Positions 35,357-44,683 are shown, numbered from the stretch's first letter. The stretch: 64,000 nt of DNA from JBPCOI01 sp051000395 (GCA_051000395.1 JBPCOI010000078.1:15852-79851); one strand, 5' to 3'. Translations and numbers: made by a program. Notes: generated by a model not told the origin, from the letters alone.

Positions 35357-35968
35357 TCACCGCTCGGCCGGCAGGCCGACACCCAGCGTCGCGATGACGG
35401 CGTCGAGCGCCTGCGCGATCTCGGCGGCGCAATCGCGCGCAACCTGCAGGGGAGCGCCGAACGGGTCCCCGATCTCGTCCGCGCCGGGCTCGGGCGCGTC
35501 GGCCCGGCCGCGCTGGTCGGCCACCGCCGCGACCCGCTGCCGCAGGCTCGTCGTGGTCGGCGGCGGGGGCGGCGGGGGCGGCCAGGCGAAGTGCTGCGCA
35601 GCCGGTGTCGGGGGTGCCAACGTGGCGCCCAGGCGGCCGAACTCGCGGATCGTGAACGCCCGCCGGAACACGGCCGGTTGGTCCTGCACGATCGCCGAGC
35701 GGTGCGCGGTCTCGGCGCTCAGGATCAGATCCGCGTCCGCAACCATCGCCGAGCTCAGCATCCGTCCCACGTGCTCGGCACCGTCGCCGCCCAGTTCCCG
35801 CAGGGCTTGCTCGCACGCGGCATCCATCGGGTAGCCGATGAGCGCCATCGTCCCGGCACTCGAGATGATCATCGGCGCCTCAGCCGGGACCCGCGCCCGG
35901 AACAGGCGCTCGGCGATCGGCGAGCGGCAGATGTTGCCGGTGCAGACGAACAGCACCGAGAAGCTCAC
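35357..35968 (-). CDS. Low-molecular-weight protein tyrosine phosphatase
   Basis: 203 aa from the GTG at 35968. The N-terminal loop FVCTGNICRSPIAE is the C-x5-R catalytic signature of LMW-PTPases (Wzb/PtpA). The general-acid Asp is probably in DEIGDPFG near the C-terminus. A Pro-rich insert (eight consecutive Pro followed by TTTS) near residue 140 is not typical of the family, which is usually ~150-165 aa. It probably dephosphorylates the tyrosine cluster of the kinase at 32299. Confidence 0.9.
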   Translation of the reverse strand: MSFSVLFVCTGNICRSPIAERLFRARVPAEAPMIISSAGTMALIGYPMDAACEQALRELGGDGAEHVGRMLSSAMVADADLILSAETAHRSAIVQDQPAVFRRAFTIREFGRLGATLAPPTPAAQHFAWPPPPPPPPTTTSLRQRVAAVADQRGRADAPEPGADEIGDPFGAPLQVARDCAAEIAQALDAVIATLGVGLPAER

Positions 35969-36050
35969 GCGGCGACTATGCCAGACGCGCATCCCGAGCT
36001 CCTCGCAGCAGACGCTGCGTGCGGGGCAGACGCTGGGCGCACGCGCCCCA

Positions 36051-36056
36051 TAGGAT
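36051..36056 (+). promoter_or_regulatory. Leaderless -10 box TAGGAT
   Basis: TAGGAT, 6 nt, then the GTG at 36063. It favours the second of two in-frame GTGs (36057 and 36063) as the real start. Confidence 0.5.
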
Positions 36057-36062
36057 GTGGCA

Positions 36063-36851
36063 GTGCTGAGGAGACGGATCGCGGCGCTGGCGACGGTGAT
36101 CGCTGCCGTCGTCGTGTTCGCCGCAGCGATCTACGTCATCTCTCACCACGAGCCGGTCGCCCAGGCCGGCCAGACGCCGGGGTTCACCGCCAGCCCGCCG
36201 GGCATCCCCACCGTGCGGGTCACCTCATCGGCCGCCGCGAACTCGTCTGCACCGGCATCGTCCGGTAACCCCTCGGCCAAGGCATTGCATCGATCCGAAC
36301 CGCTCGTGGTGTTCCTCGGTGATGACTACACGCTCGGCGTCGGCGCGACATCCAAGGCGAAGCGGTTCAGCACGCTGATCGGCATCTCGCTGCACGTGCG
36401 GGCCAAGACCGTGGCCTCTAGCGGCGCGGGCTACGCGAAGTCGGGCACCGACGGCAAGAGCTACGGCGACCTGGTCACCGAGGTGGTCGCGGGCACACCG
36501 TCGATGGTCGTCGTCAGCGGCGGCCGCAACGACACCTCCGACGATCCGGCCACGCTCGCGGCGCAGGCCACGACACTGTTCGCGACGCTGCATGCCAAGC
36601 TGCCCAAGGCCAAGCTGGTCGCCGTCGCGCCGTTCTGGGGCAACAGCCCGCCGCCCGCCGCGCTGAGCTCGGTCGCGACCTCGGTGCAGAGTGCCGTGCA
36701 GGCCGTCGGGGGCACCTACCTTGCCATCCCCGACCCGTTGCTGGGGCACGCGGGCTTCATGTCCGACTCGGCCGACCCGAACGACGACGGGTACGCGGCG
36801 ATCGCGAACGCGGTAGGACCCGCGCTGGCGCCCCTGCTCCCCAAGACCTGA
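36063..36851 (+). CDS. SGNH-fold exported protein lacking catalytic Ser and His
   Basis: 262 aa. A basic start and one membrane helix (about 5-25), then a Ser/Ala/Pro linker and an SGNH/GDSL-like domain. The block I motif reads FLGDDYTLGVGA, with Asp for the nucleophilic Ser. Block III is kept (SGGRNDTSDD). The last block reads SADPNDDGYAAIA, with Asp where the catalytic His normally stands. An esterase charge relay is therefore unlikely, and a binding or scaffold role is more plausible. It lies just beyond the kinase/phosphatase pair. The convergent stem-loop downstream ends the transcript. Confidence 0.75.
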   Translation: MLRRRIAALATVIAAVVVFAAAIYVISHHEPVAQAGQTPGFTASPPGIPTVRVTSSAAANSSAPASSGNPSAKALHRSEPLVVFLGDDYTLGVGATSKAKRFSTLIGISLHVRAKTVASSGAGYAKSGTDGKSYGDLVTEVVAGTPSMVVVSGGRNDTSDDPATLAAQATTLFATLHAKLPKAKLVAVAPFWGNSPPPAALSSVATSVQSAVQAVGGTYLAIPDPLLGHAGFMSDSADPNDDGYAAIANAVGPALAPLLPKT

Positions 36852-36856
36852 ACCCA

Positions 36857-36872
36857 CCGCCTCGTCAGGCGG
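36857..36872. terminator. Bidirectional hairpin between convergent genes
   Basis: CCGCCT (36857-36862), a 4-nt loop and AGGCGG (36867-36872) lie between the stops of the SGNH-like and hydrolase-like genes. Confidence 0.55.
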
Positions 36873-36895
36873 GTCGGGGCGCGGCACAGAGGGGC

Positions 36896-37981
36896 CTACG
36901 GAGTCCAGAACCGGGCCCGGCAGACCCGCACACCCGCGGCCAGGCCGCTGCGCAGCACTGGGCTGCTGGACAACTCGGTGACGTTGCCCCGCGCGCCGTC
37001 CCTCCACGCGTAGGCGAGGATCGAGCGGGCGCCGAAGCGACAGAACGCGGCCACCTGGGTCGCCAGCTGCGCGGCGGTCGGCGCGCGGACGAACTGGGGA
37101 CGCCGGCCATTGGCTACGGCCGGCGCGTAGCCGAACGCCTGCGGGGTACCGATCAGGGGCTGCGTCGCGCTGTCCCAGCCCTTGGCCCGCAGCAGCGCGA
37201 GCGCCTGCGGCAGCGTGCTGCTCATGTCCCACTCGACGGTGGAGCCGAACAGGCTCGCGGTGAACGGGCCGTAGGCGTAGATCAGGACGGCGTTGCACCA
37301 GCGCGGCGAGTAGTTCACGCTCGCCTGCGCGAACACCGTCCGGTCGATGACGGGCGCGCTGTGGTGGGCGGGTGTGTAGGCGAGCGGGAGCTCGATCCCG
37401 CAGACCGTCGGCTTCGTCCGGTCGAGCTGGCGGATCGTGCGGTAGACGTCGGCGAGCTCGGAGCGGAAGTCGGCGTAGTAGTCGTCACTGAGGTAGTACC
37501 CGGACACCGTCGGATCGCTGCGCGCGGCCTGGACGTGGCGCGAGATGTCGCCGAGCAGCCGCCCGCGTGCCGCCGCGGACAGCGGCGCGCACGAGCCCCG
37601 GCCCTCGGGGCACTCGCTGCGGTACAGCGCGTGCTCGGGGTAGCTGTCCAGCAGTGACATGCCGTGCGCGGCGAGGGCCGCGGTCAACGGCGCGTGCGGT
37701 CCGCGGAAAGTGGTGAGCGTGAACCGGATTCCCGCCGCCGCAGCGGGCCCGACGCCGTCGGCGTCGCTTAGCGCGTAGGCGCCGCTGCGCTCCAGCAGCG
37801 GCCGGAAGTCCAGCGCCACCGGCCGGTGACCGGCGCCACGGATCGTGCGGCCGCCGCCGTCCACCGCCGCGACGACGACAAAGACGACGGCGCCGGCGCC
37901 GGCGAGCAGGACGACGATCAACGCCAGGACGCGCGCGGCACCCCCTCCGCCACGACGAAGCGTGGCGGAAGGGGTGTTCAC
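36896..37981 (-). CDS. Exported hydrolase-like protein of unknown family
   Basis: 361 aa from the GTG at 37981. One N-terminal membrane helix (VLALIVVLLAGAGAVVFVVV) and an extracytoplasmic domain of ~320 residues. TVSGYYLSDDYYADFR, VCGIELPLAY, EWDMSSTLPQAL and RSILAYAWRDG are spaced like strand ends of a (beta/alpha)8 barrel, so a glycoside-hydrolase-like fold is possible. I cannot assign a family. It begins 19 bp after the stop of the osmoprotectant-binding lipoprotein gene and may be the last gene of that leftward unit. Confidence 0.55.
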   Translation of the reverse strand: MNTPSATLRRGGGGAARVLALIVVLLAGAGAVVFVVVAAVDGGGRTIRGAGHRPVALDFRPLLERSGAYALSDADGVGPAAAAGIRFTLTTFRGPHAPLTAALAAHGMSLLDSYPEHALYRSECPEGRGSCAPLSAAARGRLLGDISRHVQAARSDPTVSGYYLSDDYYADFRSELADVYRTIRQLDRTKPTVCGIELPLAYTPAHHSAPVIDRTVFAQASVNYSPRWCNAVLIYAYGPFTASLFGSTVEWDMSSTLPQALALLRAKGWDSATQPLIGTPQAFGYAPAVANGRRPQFVRAPTAAQLATQVAAFCRFGARSILAYAWRDGARGNVTELSSSPVLRSGLAAGVRVCRARFWTP

Positions 37982-38000
37982 GTCCGGCGAGCCTGCGCGC

Positions 38001-38963
38001 TCAGCCGAGCCCGACGCTCGACAGCCACGCCTTCGCGACGGCATCCGGGTCCGCGCCGCCGGCCACCTTGCTCACCAGGCCGGCGAGCGTCGCGGTGTCC
38101 AGCTTCGCCGAGACGGAGTTGCACGCATCGGCGATCGGCGCGGTGAGCTTCGAGCTCGTCACCAGCGGCACGATGTTCTGCGCCGCGAACATGTTCTTCG
38201 GGTCCTGCAGCGAGACGAACCCGTTCTTGGCGATGGACGGGTCGGTGGAGAAGATGTCACCGGCGTCGATGCTGCCGTTCTTCAACGCCGTCACGGTGAT
38301 CGTGCCGCCCGCCGCGAGCGGGGTGAACGTCCCGAACTGCACTCCGTACACGCTCTTGAGCGCCGGGATGCCGTCCGGGCGCGTCTTGAACTGAGCCGGC
38401 GCACCGAAGGTGAGCTTGCTGGCCACGCTCGCGAGATCGCCGATCGACTTCAGGTGGTACCTGTCCGCGGTGGCCTTGGTGACGGTGATCGTGTCGCTGT
38501 CCTGCGCCGAGGCGTACTGCAGCGCCGTCAGGCCTTGCGCGGACACCACGGTCTTCAGCGCGGCGTACACCGCGGCCGGGGTCTTGGCCGAGGAACTCTG
38601 GTCCAGGTAAGCCAGGATCGAGCCGCTGTACTCCGGGATGAAGTTGATCGAGCCGTCCTTCAGCGCCGCGAGGTACGCGGCACGCTCGCCGATGTTGAGT
38701 TTCTTGGCCACCTTGACGCCCTTGTGGGCCATGGCGTCACCGTAGATGTCGGCGAGCAGTGCGTTCTCCGGGAAGTCGGCCGAGCCGACGGTGATCGAGC
38801 CAGCCCCGCTCGGCAGGCCGTTGGACCCGCTCGATCCGCTGGAGCCCGCGGTGCTGGTGGCCGGTGTCTTGGAGGTGTTGGCGGAACTTCCGCTGCTGCC
38901 GCAGGCGGCCAGGGTCATCACCAGACCCAGCAATGCGGCGAGCAGCAGGTAGGTGCGCTTCAT
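38001..38963 (-). CDS. Osmoprotectant-binding lipoprotein of an ABC transporter (OpuCC/ProX-like)
   Basis: 320 aa. Lipoprotein signal with lipobox MTLAACGSS, then a Ser/Gly linker and a type II periplasmic-binding fold of the OpuAC family (ITVGSADFPENALLADIYG, INFIPEYSGSILAYL, FGTFTPLAAGGTITVTALKN, GDIFSTDPSIAKNGFVSLQD). It captures glycine betaine, choline or a related solute for the permeases encoded upstream. The ATG has GAGGAG at ideal spacing, and the gene lies 39 bp downstream of the second permease. Confidence 0.92.
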   Translation of the reverse strand: MKRTYLLLAALLGLVMTLAACGSSGSSANTSKTPATSTAGSSGSSGSNGLPSGAGSITVGSADFPENALLADIYGDAMAHKGVKVAKKLNIGERAAYLAALKDGSINFIPEYSGSILAYLDQSSSAKTPAAVYAALKTVVSAQGLTALQYASAQDSDTITVTKATADRYHLKSIGDLASVASKLTFGAPAQFKTRPDGIPALKSVYGVQFGTFTPLAAGGTITVTALKNGSIDAGDIFSTDPSIAKNGFVSLQDPKNMFAAQNIVPLVTSSKLTAPIADACNSVSAKLDTATLAGLVSKVAGGADPDAVAKAWLSSVGLG

Positions 38964-39002
38964 CGTTCTCCTCAGTGGGGTTCGTCTGGTGCTGGACGAG
39001 CG

Positions 39003-39830
39003 TCACGCGTTGGTCAGTCCCACCTCCGCCACGGCAGCAGACAGGGCACTCGGTCGTGCCTGTCGTCGGGAGAACCGCTCGGAGACGCCACGCGAGACGA
39101 CGAGGCGCTGCACGCCGTTGAGGACGGCGTCGACGAGGACGGCGAGCACCGCGACCACGATGCCGGCCGAGACCATGGCGGGGTAGCCGTAGCGCAGGTC
39201 GTACAGCTGCTGGTCGCCGTCGATGATGAACCGGCCGAGGCCGCCGAGGAACGGGACGTAGGCGGCGACCGTCGCGGTGGCGATCACCTGCAACGTCGAG
39301 CTGCGGATTCCCGACATGATCAGCGGCAGCGCGCACGGGAACTCCACCTTGGCGATCACCTGGCCCTCGCGCATGCCCATCCCGCGCGCGGCATCGCGGG
39401 CGGCCGGGTCGACGGCCTGCACGCCGGCATAGGTGTTCGTCAGGATGGGCGGAATCGCCAGCAATATCAGCACGATCTCGATCGGGAGGATGTAGGGCAG
39501 GCCCCCGCGCGGGATCAGCCCGGGCACCGCCACCTGACTGTGGATCTTGGGTGAGATCCACACGACGAGAAGGATCACGAAACCGAGGGTGGGCACCGCG
39601 CGCAGGCCGTTGGCGACGCCCGCGACCAGCACCACGCCGCGACCGGTGTGGCCGATCAGCAGCCCCAGGGGCAGTGCGATCAGGACGGCGACGAGCACCG
39701 CGATGCCGGTGTAGACGAGGTGCTCGCGGATGCGTACGAGCAGACCGTCCGGACCCGTCCAGTTCGACGGGTCGTTGAGCCACACCGGCACCCGGTCCAG
39801 CCCGGGCAGGGTGAGGTCGCCGCGCATCAT
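39003..39830 (-). CDS. Osmoprotectant ABC transporter permease
   Basis: 275 aa from the ATG at 39830, which overlaps the upstream permease stop (ATGA). Several membrane helices with the binding-protein-dependent permease loop (AARDAARGMGMREGQVIAKV, the EAA-like motif) and the C-terminal GGLGRFIIDGDQQLYD typical of OpuC permeases. It forms a heterodimeric channel with the neighbouring permease. Confidence 0.92.
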   Translation of the reverse strand: MMRGDLTLPGLDRVPVWLNDPSNWTGPDGLLVRIREHLVYTGIAVLVAVLIALPLGLLIGHTGRGVVLVAGVANGLRAVPTLGFVILLVVWISPKIHSQVAVPGLIPRGGLPYILPIEIVLILLAIPPILTNTYAGVQAVDPAARDAARGMGMREGQVIAKVEFPCALPLIMSGIRSSTLQVIATATVAAYVPFLGGLGRFIIDGDQQLYDLRYGYPAMVSAGIVVAVLAVLVDAVLNGVQRLVVSRGVSERFSRRQARPSALSAAVAEVGLTNA

Positions 39831-40480
39831 CGCGCAGCCACCGCGCGTTGCCACGGGGTCATCAGCCGCGTGCCGAACAGGATCACCAGGTCGAACACCA
39901 GCGCCAGCACGATGATCACGACGAGCCCGAGCAGGATCGGCGTCAGCGAGTTGTCGTTGTCGCCCGCGATGAACAGCTGTCCGAGCTGCGGGATGCCGAT
40001 GATCGAGGCCACCGACACCAGGCTTACGTTGGACACCGCGGCTACCCGCAGCCCGGCGCCGATGACGGGTACCGCGATCGGCAGCTGCACCGCGAACAGC
40101 CGCTGGCGCGCGGTGTAGCCCATCGCCGCCGCCGAGGCCAGCATGTCGGAGGCGACGGAGTTTAGCCCGTCAGCCACCACGCGTACGAGCAGCGCGACGG
40201 TGTAGACGGTGAGCGCCACGGCCACGTTGACGGCGTCGAGGATCCGGGTGCCGATCAGGCCGGGCAGCACGATGAACAGCACCAGGGACGGGATCGTGTA
40301 GAGGATGCCGGCCGCCGAGACGAGCGGCGGGTAGCTCCACTTGTACCGGCTGGCCAGCCAGCCGAGCGGCAGGGCGAGCAGCAGGCCGACGAGCAGGGGC
40401 AATCCGGCGAGCCAGACCGTCGTCCACGTCCAGTGCAGGACATCGCTCTGGTGGGCGCGGAAATACGTCCAGACATTCAT
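39827..40480 (-). CDS. Osmoprotectant ABC transporter permease
   Basis: 217 aa. Permease of the OpuCB/OpuCD type: LPLGWLASRYKWSYPPLVS, the EAA-like loop MLASAAAMGYTARQRLFAVQ, and IIGIPQLGQLFIAGDNDNSL. It overlaps by 4 nt with both neighbours, fixing subunit order ATPase - permease - permease - binding protein. Confidence 0.93.
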   Translation of the reverse strand: MNVWTYFRAHQSDVLHWTWTTVWLAGLPLLVGLLLALPLGWLASRYKWSYPPLVSAAGILYTIPSLVLFIVLPGLIGTRILDAVNVAVALTVYTVALLVRVVADGLNSVASDMLASAAAMGYTARQRLFAVQLPIAVPVIGAGLRVAAVSNVSLVSVASIIGIPQLGQLFIAGDNDNSLTPILLGLVVIIVLALVFDLVILFGTRLMTPWQRAVAAR

Positions 40481-41637
40481 TGTTCGCCCGCCCCGACCGC
40501 GCCGGCAGCCGCGTCGACCGCGTCCTTGCGGATGATCGCGGCGCGGGCCTCGATGCGTGCCAGCACCTGCGAAGCGCCGACCGTGCCCGCGAAACGGCCG
40601 TCCTCGTGCACGATCACCCCGCGGCCGCTCGGCGAGGACAGCGCTGTGTCCAGCGCCGCCCGCAGCGTGCCGGACTCGGTGGCCAGCGTGCCACCGAGGT
40701 TGAGCAGCGCGGGCGTCACCTCGCCGTGCAGCTGCGCGTCGACGAGGCCGCCGACCGCCAGCCAGCCCTGCGGCTTCTCCTCGGCGTCAACGACGAGGAC
40801 CCACCCGTCGCGCGCCTTGTCGCGCGAACCGGACAGGTCGTCGCCGAGCTGCATGACCGGCTCCTTGGTGAGCGGCAGCTGACCGGCCTCGGCGAAACCC
40901 AGCGCGCGGTAACCGCGGTCGCGGCCGACGAATCCGGCGACGAACGCGTCGGCCGGGCGCGAGAGCAGCTCGGCGGGTGTGGCGAGCTGCGCGAGCGTAC
41001 CGCCCACGCGCATGACCGCGACCTGGTCGCCCAGCTTGATCGCCTCGTCGATGTCGTGCGTGACGAAGACGATCGTCTTGCCGAGCTCGCCCTGCAGCCG
41101 CAGGAACTCGTCCTGCAGCTGCGCGCGCACTACGGGGTCGACGGCCGAAAAGGGCTCGTCCATCAGCATCACCGGCGGGTCGGCGGCAAGAGCGCGCGCC
41201 ACGCCGACGCGCTGCTGCTGGCCGCCGGACAGCTGAGCCGGGTAGCGGTCGCCGAGCTGCGCGGGCAACCCGACGCGCTCGAGCAGCTCGAGCGCGTGTG
41301 CGCGGGCCTTGCGACGGTCCTGGCCGAGAAGGAACGGCACGGTCGCGACGTTGTCGACGACGGTGCGGTGCGGGAACAGCCCCGCGTGCTGGATGACGTA
41401 GCCGATGCCGCGGCGCAGCTGCGCGGGTTTCACCTTCGCGGTATCGCGGTCGTCGAGCCAGATCCGGCCCGAGGTAGGGTCGATCATCCGGTTGATCATG
41501 CGCAGCGACGTCGTCTTCCCGCACCCGGACGGGCCCACGAAGACGGTGATCTGGCGCGACGGCGCCTGCAGGTCGAGGCGATCCACGGCGACGGTGCCGC
41601 CGGGGTAGGTCTTGCTCACCGATTCGAAGCGGATCAC
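40477..41637 (-). CDS. Osmoprotectant ABC transporter ATPase with CBS-like domain (OpuCA/ProV)
   Basis: 386 aa from GTG. Walker A VGPSGCGKTTSL, signature LSGGQQQRVGVARAL, Walker B VMLMDEPFSAVDP and the switch His in VTHDIDEAIKLGD. The C-terminal ~130 residues look like a CBS pair (WLAVGGLVDAQ, RGVIVHEDGRFAGTVGASQ). In OpuA-type systems this module senses ionic strength or c-di-AMP. It is the first gene of the leftward operon. Confidence 0.94.
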   Translation of the reverse strand: MIRFESVSKTYPGGTVAVDRLDLQAPSRQITVFVGPSGCGKTTSLRMINRMIDPTSGRIWLDDRDTAKVKPAQLRRGIGYVIQHAGLFPHRTVVDNVATVPFLLGQDRRKARAHALELLERVGLPAQLGDRYPAQLSGGQQQRVGVARALAADPPVMLMDEPFSAVDPVVRAQLQDEFLRLQGELGKTIVFVTHDIDEAIKLGDQVAVMRVGGTLAQLATPAELLSRPADAFVAGFVGRDRGYRALGFAEAGQLPLTKEPVMQLGDDLSGSRDKARDGWVLVVDAEEKPQGWLAVGGLVDAQLHGEVTPALLNLGGTLATESGTLRAALDTALSSPSGRGVIVHEDGRFAGTVGASQVLARIEARAAIIRKDAVDAAAGAVGAGEQ

Positions 41638-41745
41638 GAGTCCACCCCATCATCCTCGTCTGACAACGCGAAGGTAGACACGAGGCGAGCCATCGAGCGA
41701 CTCACGCGACCGCGGCCGGTTCGTAATGTATACGAACGTCCGGAC

Positions 41746-42270
41746 TCAGGTCGTGTCGTCGGTGCCCGTGGGCTCCGCTGCCTCGCTCCGGCGGCCGCCC
41801 ATGCGGCGCATCACGCCGGCTCCGGGCAGCTCGGCGAGCAGGCCCACGACGCGATCGACCGTGGCCGTCAGCAGCGCGACCTGCCGCTGCGTGTCGGTCG
41901 CGGCGCGCAACGCCGGCAGCGCCTCCTTGCGCATCGCGTTCAGCACGTCGGGGATGTCGCCGAGTGAGCGCACGTCGATCGTCGCGGCAAGGCGCTCCAG
42001 GCGGGCTGCGACGTCCTCCATCGGGCCGAGGACCTGCGCAGTCGCGGATTCCACGCCGGATACCACGCGGTCCAGGCGGGCCACGGTCTGGTTGAACCGC
42101 TCGAGGGCGTCGTTGAAGCTCTTCATGGTGTCCGGGAACTGGCCGACGAGACGGGCGTTCTGCTCGATGGTGTCCTGCAGCCACTGCGCCTGGCTGTCGG
42201 CCTGCTTGACCAACTCGCCGACCACGGGGATGGCGCCGACGGCGGCGGGCACGCGCGAATTCTTGGCCAC
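41746..42270 (-). CDS. Actinobacterial protein of unknown function, helical
   Basis: 174 aa from the GTG at 42270; further in-frame GTGs at 42336 and 42360 are possible and no start has a clear ribosome-binding site. The sequence is largely helical and amphipathic (AQWLQDTIEQNARLVGQFPD, FNDALERFNQTVARLDRVV, AARLERLAATIDVRS). It has no signal or membrane segment and ends in an acidic tail (EPTGTDDTT). It is divergent from the etfD-like gene. I do not recognise a family. Confidence 0.6.
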   Translation of the reverse strand: MAKNSRVPAAVGAIPVVGELVKQADSQAQWLQDTIEQNARLVGQFPDTMKSFNDALERFNQTVARLDRVVSGVESATAQVLGPMEDVAARLERLAATIDVRSLGDIPDVLNAMRKEALPALRAATDTQRQVALLTATVDRVVGLLAELPGAGVMRRMGGRRSEAAEPTGTDDTT

Positions 42271-42412
42271 GCGGTGATTCTGCGGGTCCGCACCCGCGGT
42301 GTCGACTTCGCCGCGCCGTTCGCGCTGCTCGCTCACCGGTTGGTTACCGGCGAGTACCACCGAATAGTCTCAGCAGGTTCAGCTGCATGGGTGAGGCAGA
42401 GGAGTCAACGAG

Positions 42413-44683
42413 GTGGCGCTTCAGGCGATGGCCGATGCGGCGGTGCACGCACCCGTGGCGTCCGGCGTGTTCGTGGACTGGAACTGGCACTTTCCCGGTG
42501 TGCTGCGCCTGGTCCTCGCCCTCGCGATGCTGGTGGTGACGGTGGCGCTCGCCGGCCGGCGGATCGCCTGGCTGAGCAAGCTGATCCGTTCGGGCAAGCC
42601 CGCGCGCGGACGCACCGATCAGTTGCCGGAGCGGCTGAAGGCCCAGCTCGTCGAGGTCTTCGGGCAACGGCGCCTGCTGAAGTGGAGCGCGCCGGGCATC
42701 GCGCACTTCTTCACCTTCTGGGGTTTCCTCGTCCTCGGCATCACGATCGTGGAGGCCTACGGCGCGCTCGTGCTCAGCCGCGACTTCGCCTTCCCGCTGT
42801 TCGGGCACGGGCAGTGGCTGGGTTTCCTCGAAGACTTCTTCGCCGTCGCGGTGCTGCTCGCGATCATCTGGTTCGCGATCAACCGGCTGCGCTACGCGCC
42901 CGAGCGCAAGCAGCGGGCCAGCCGTTTCTACGGCTCGCACAACGGTCCGGCCTGGGTGATCCTCGGGATGATCTTCCTGGTGATCGCGACGCTGCTGCTC
43001 TACCGCGGCGCGCAGTACAACACCGGCCACTTCCCGTTCGGCAAGTCCGCCTGGCCGTTCGCGTCCTGGCTCGTCGCACACGCGCTCGGCAGCGGCGCGT
43101 ACAACCAGGGCGTCGAGACGTTCTTCCTGCTGGCGCAGATGGCCGTCATCTTCGGATTCACCGTCATCGTCGTCTACTCCAAGCACCTGCACATCGCGAC
43201 GGCGCCGCTGAACGTGCTGACCAAGCGCGAACCCGACGCGCTGCGCGAACTGCTACCGGTCACCGACGCCGAGGGCGAGCCGATCGACTGCGCCGACGTC
43301 GAGAACTTGTCGGAGGACACCGTCTTCGGCAGGGGCAAGATCGAGGACTTCAGCTGGAAGGGCTATCTCGACTTCGCGACCTGCACCGAGTGCGGACGCT
43401 GCCAGTCGCAGTGCCCGGCGTGGAACACCGACAAGCCGCTGTCGCCGAAACTCGTGATCATGGACCTCCGCGATCACCTGTTCGCGAAGGCGCCGTACCT
43501 GCTCGGGAGCACGAGCGTTCCCGAAGGCGCCGACGCGACCTTCGACGTTGCGGCCGAGCACGGCCAGCACGTCCCCGAGGCCGGCTACCCGCGCGTCGAG
43601 GGCTCGAGTGTCGAGCAGGCACTGCGCCCGCTCGTCGGAGACCTGGCCTCCGGCGGCGTCATCGACCCGGACGTGCTGTGGTCGTGCACCACCTGCGGCG
43701 CGTGCGTCGAGCAGTGCCCCGTCGACATCGAGCACATCGACCACATTGTCGACATGCGCCGCTACCAGGTCCTGATCGAGTCGGCGTTCCCGTCCGAGGC
43801 CGGCGTGATGCTGCGCAACCTGGAGAACAAGGGCAATCCCTGGGGCTTGCCCGACAAGGGTCGCGAGGAGTGGCTGGACGGCCTGGGCTTCGAGGTCCGT
43901 CGCGCCCAGCCCGGGACGAAGCTCGACGCCGAGGTCGAGTACCTGTTCTGGGTCGGCTGCGCAGGCGCGCTGGGGGACCGGTCCAAGAAGGTGACGCGCG
44001 CGTTCGCCGAACTGCTGCACGTGGCCGGCGTCGAGTTCGCCGTGCTGGGCGCGGGCGAGACCTGCACCGGTGACCCGGCCCGGCGCCTGGGCAACGAGTT
44101 CCTGTTCCAGATGCTGGGAATGCAGAACGTCGAGACGTTGAACTCGATCACACGCGCCGAACCGTTGAAGATCGTCGCGAGCTGTCCGCACTGCTTCAAC
44201 ACCCTCGCGAACGAATACCCGCAGCTCGGCGGACACTTCCAGGTCGTGCACCACACCCAGTTGCTGGCGCGCCTCGTCGCCGAGGGACGGCTGACGCCGG
44301 TCGAACCGGTGGACAAGAGCGTCACCTACCACGATCCGTGCTACCTGGGCCGGCACAACAAGGTCTACACACCGCCGCGCGACGTGCTGGCCGCGATCCC
44401 GGAGCTGAAGTCGCAGGAGATGCACCGCTGCAAGGAACGCGGCTTCTGCTGCGGGGCCGGCGGGGCCCGCTTCTGGATGGAGGAGAAGATCGGCAAGCGG
44501 ATCAACCGCGAGCGCACCGACGAGGCAATCGGACTCGATCCGGACCTGATCTCCACGGCTTGCCCGTTCTGCATGGTGATGCTGTCCGACGCCGTCGCCG
44601 AGAAGAAGGGGGACGGCTCGGCTAAGGAACACGTGCAGGTGCTCGACGTCGCCCAGATCCTGCAGCAGTCCCTGCCCAGCTGA
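42413..44683 (+). CDS. etfD: Membrane Fe-S oxidoreductase, EtfD-like
   Basis: 756 aa from GTG (AGAGGAG upstream). The N-terminal part has about five or six membrane helices (NarI/HdrE-like) with His residues. Then come two 4Fe-4S motifs, CTECGRCQSQCP and CTTCGACVEQCP, and two Cys-rich HdrD-type repeats (CPHCFNTL; HDPCYLGRHNKVY; RGFCCGAGGARFWM). The layout matches mycobacterial EtfD, which takes electrons from the electron-transfer flavoprotein EtfAB (fatty-acid beta-oxidation) and passes them to menaquinone. No acyl-CoA dehydrogenase or etfAB gene is close, so the role is assigned by family. Confidence 0.88.
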   Translation: MALQAMADAAVHAPVASGVFVDWNWHFPGVLRLVLALAMLVVTVALAGRRIAWLSKLIRSGKPARGRTDQLPERLKAQLVEVFGQRRLLKWSAPGIAHFFTFWGFLVLGITIVEAYGALVLSRDFAFPLFGHGQWLGFLEDFFAVAVLLAIIWFAINRLRYAPERKQRASRFYGSHNGPAWVILGMIFLVIATLLLYRGAQYNTGHFPFGKSAWPFASWLVAHALGSGAYNQGVETFFLLAQMAVIFGFTVIVVYSKHLHIATAPLNVLTKREPDALRELLPVTDAEGEPIDCADVENLSEDTVFGRGKIEDFSWKGYLDFATCTECGRCQSQCPAWNTDKPLSPKLVIMDLRDHLFAKAPYLLGSTSVPEGADATFDVAAEHGQHVPEAGYPRVEGSSVEQALRPLVGDLASGGVIDPDVLWSCTTCGACVEQCPVDIEHIDHIVDMRRYQVLIESAFPSEAGVMLRNLENKGNPWGLPDKGREEWLDGLGFEVRRAQPGTKLDAEVEYLFWVGCAGALGDRSKKVTRAFAELLHVAGVEFAVLGAGETCTGDPARRLGNEFLFQMLGMQNVETLNSITRAEPLKIVASCPHCFNTLANEYPQLGGHFQVVHHTQLLARLVAEGRLTPVEPVDKSVTYHDPCYLGRHNKVYTPPRDVLAAIPELKSQEMHRCKERGFCCGAGGARFWMEEKIGKRINRERTDEAIGLDPDLISTACPFCMVMLSDAVAEKKGDGSAKEHVQVLDVAQILQQSLPS

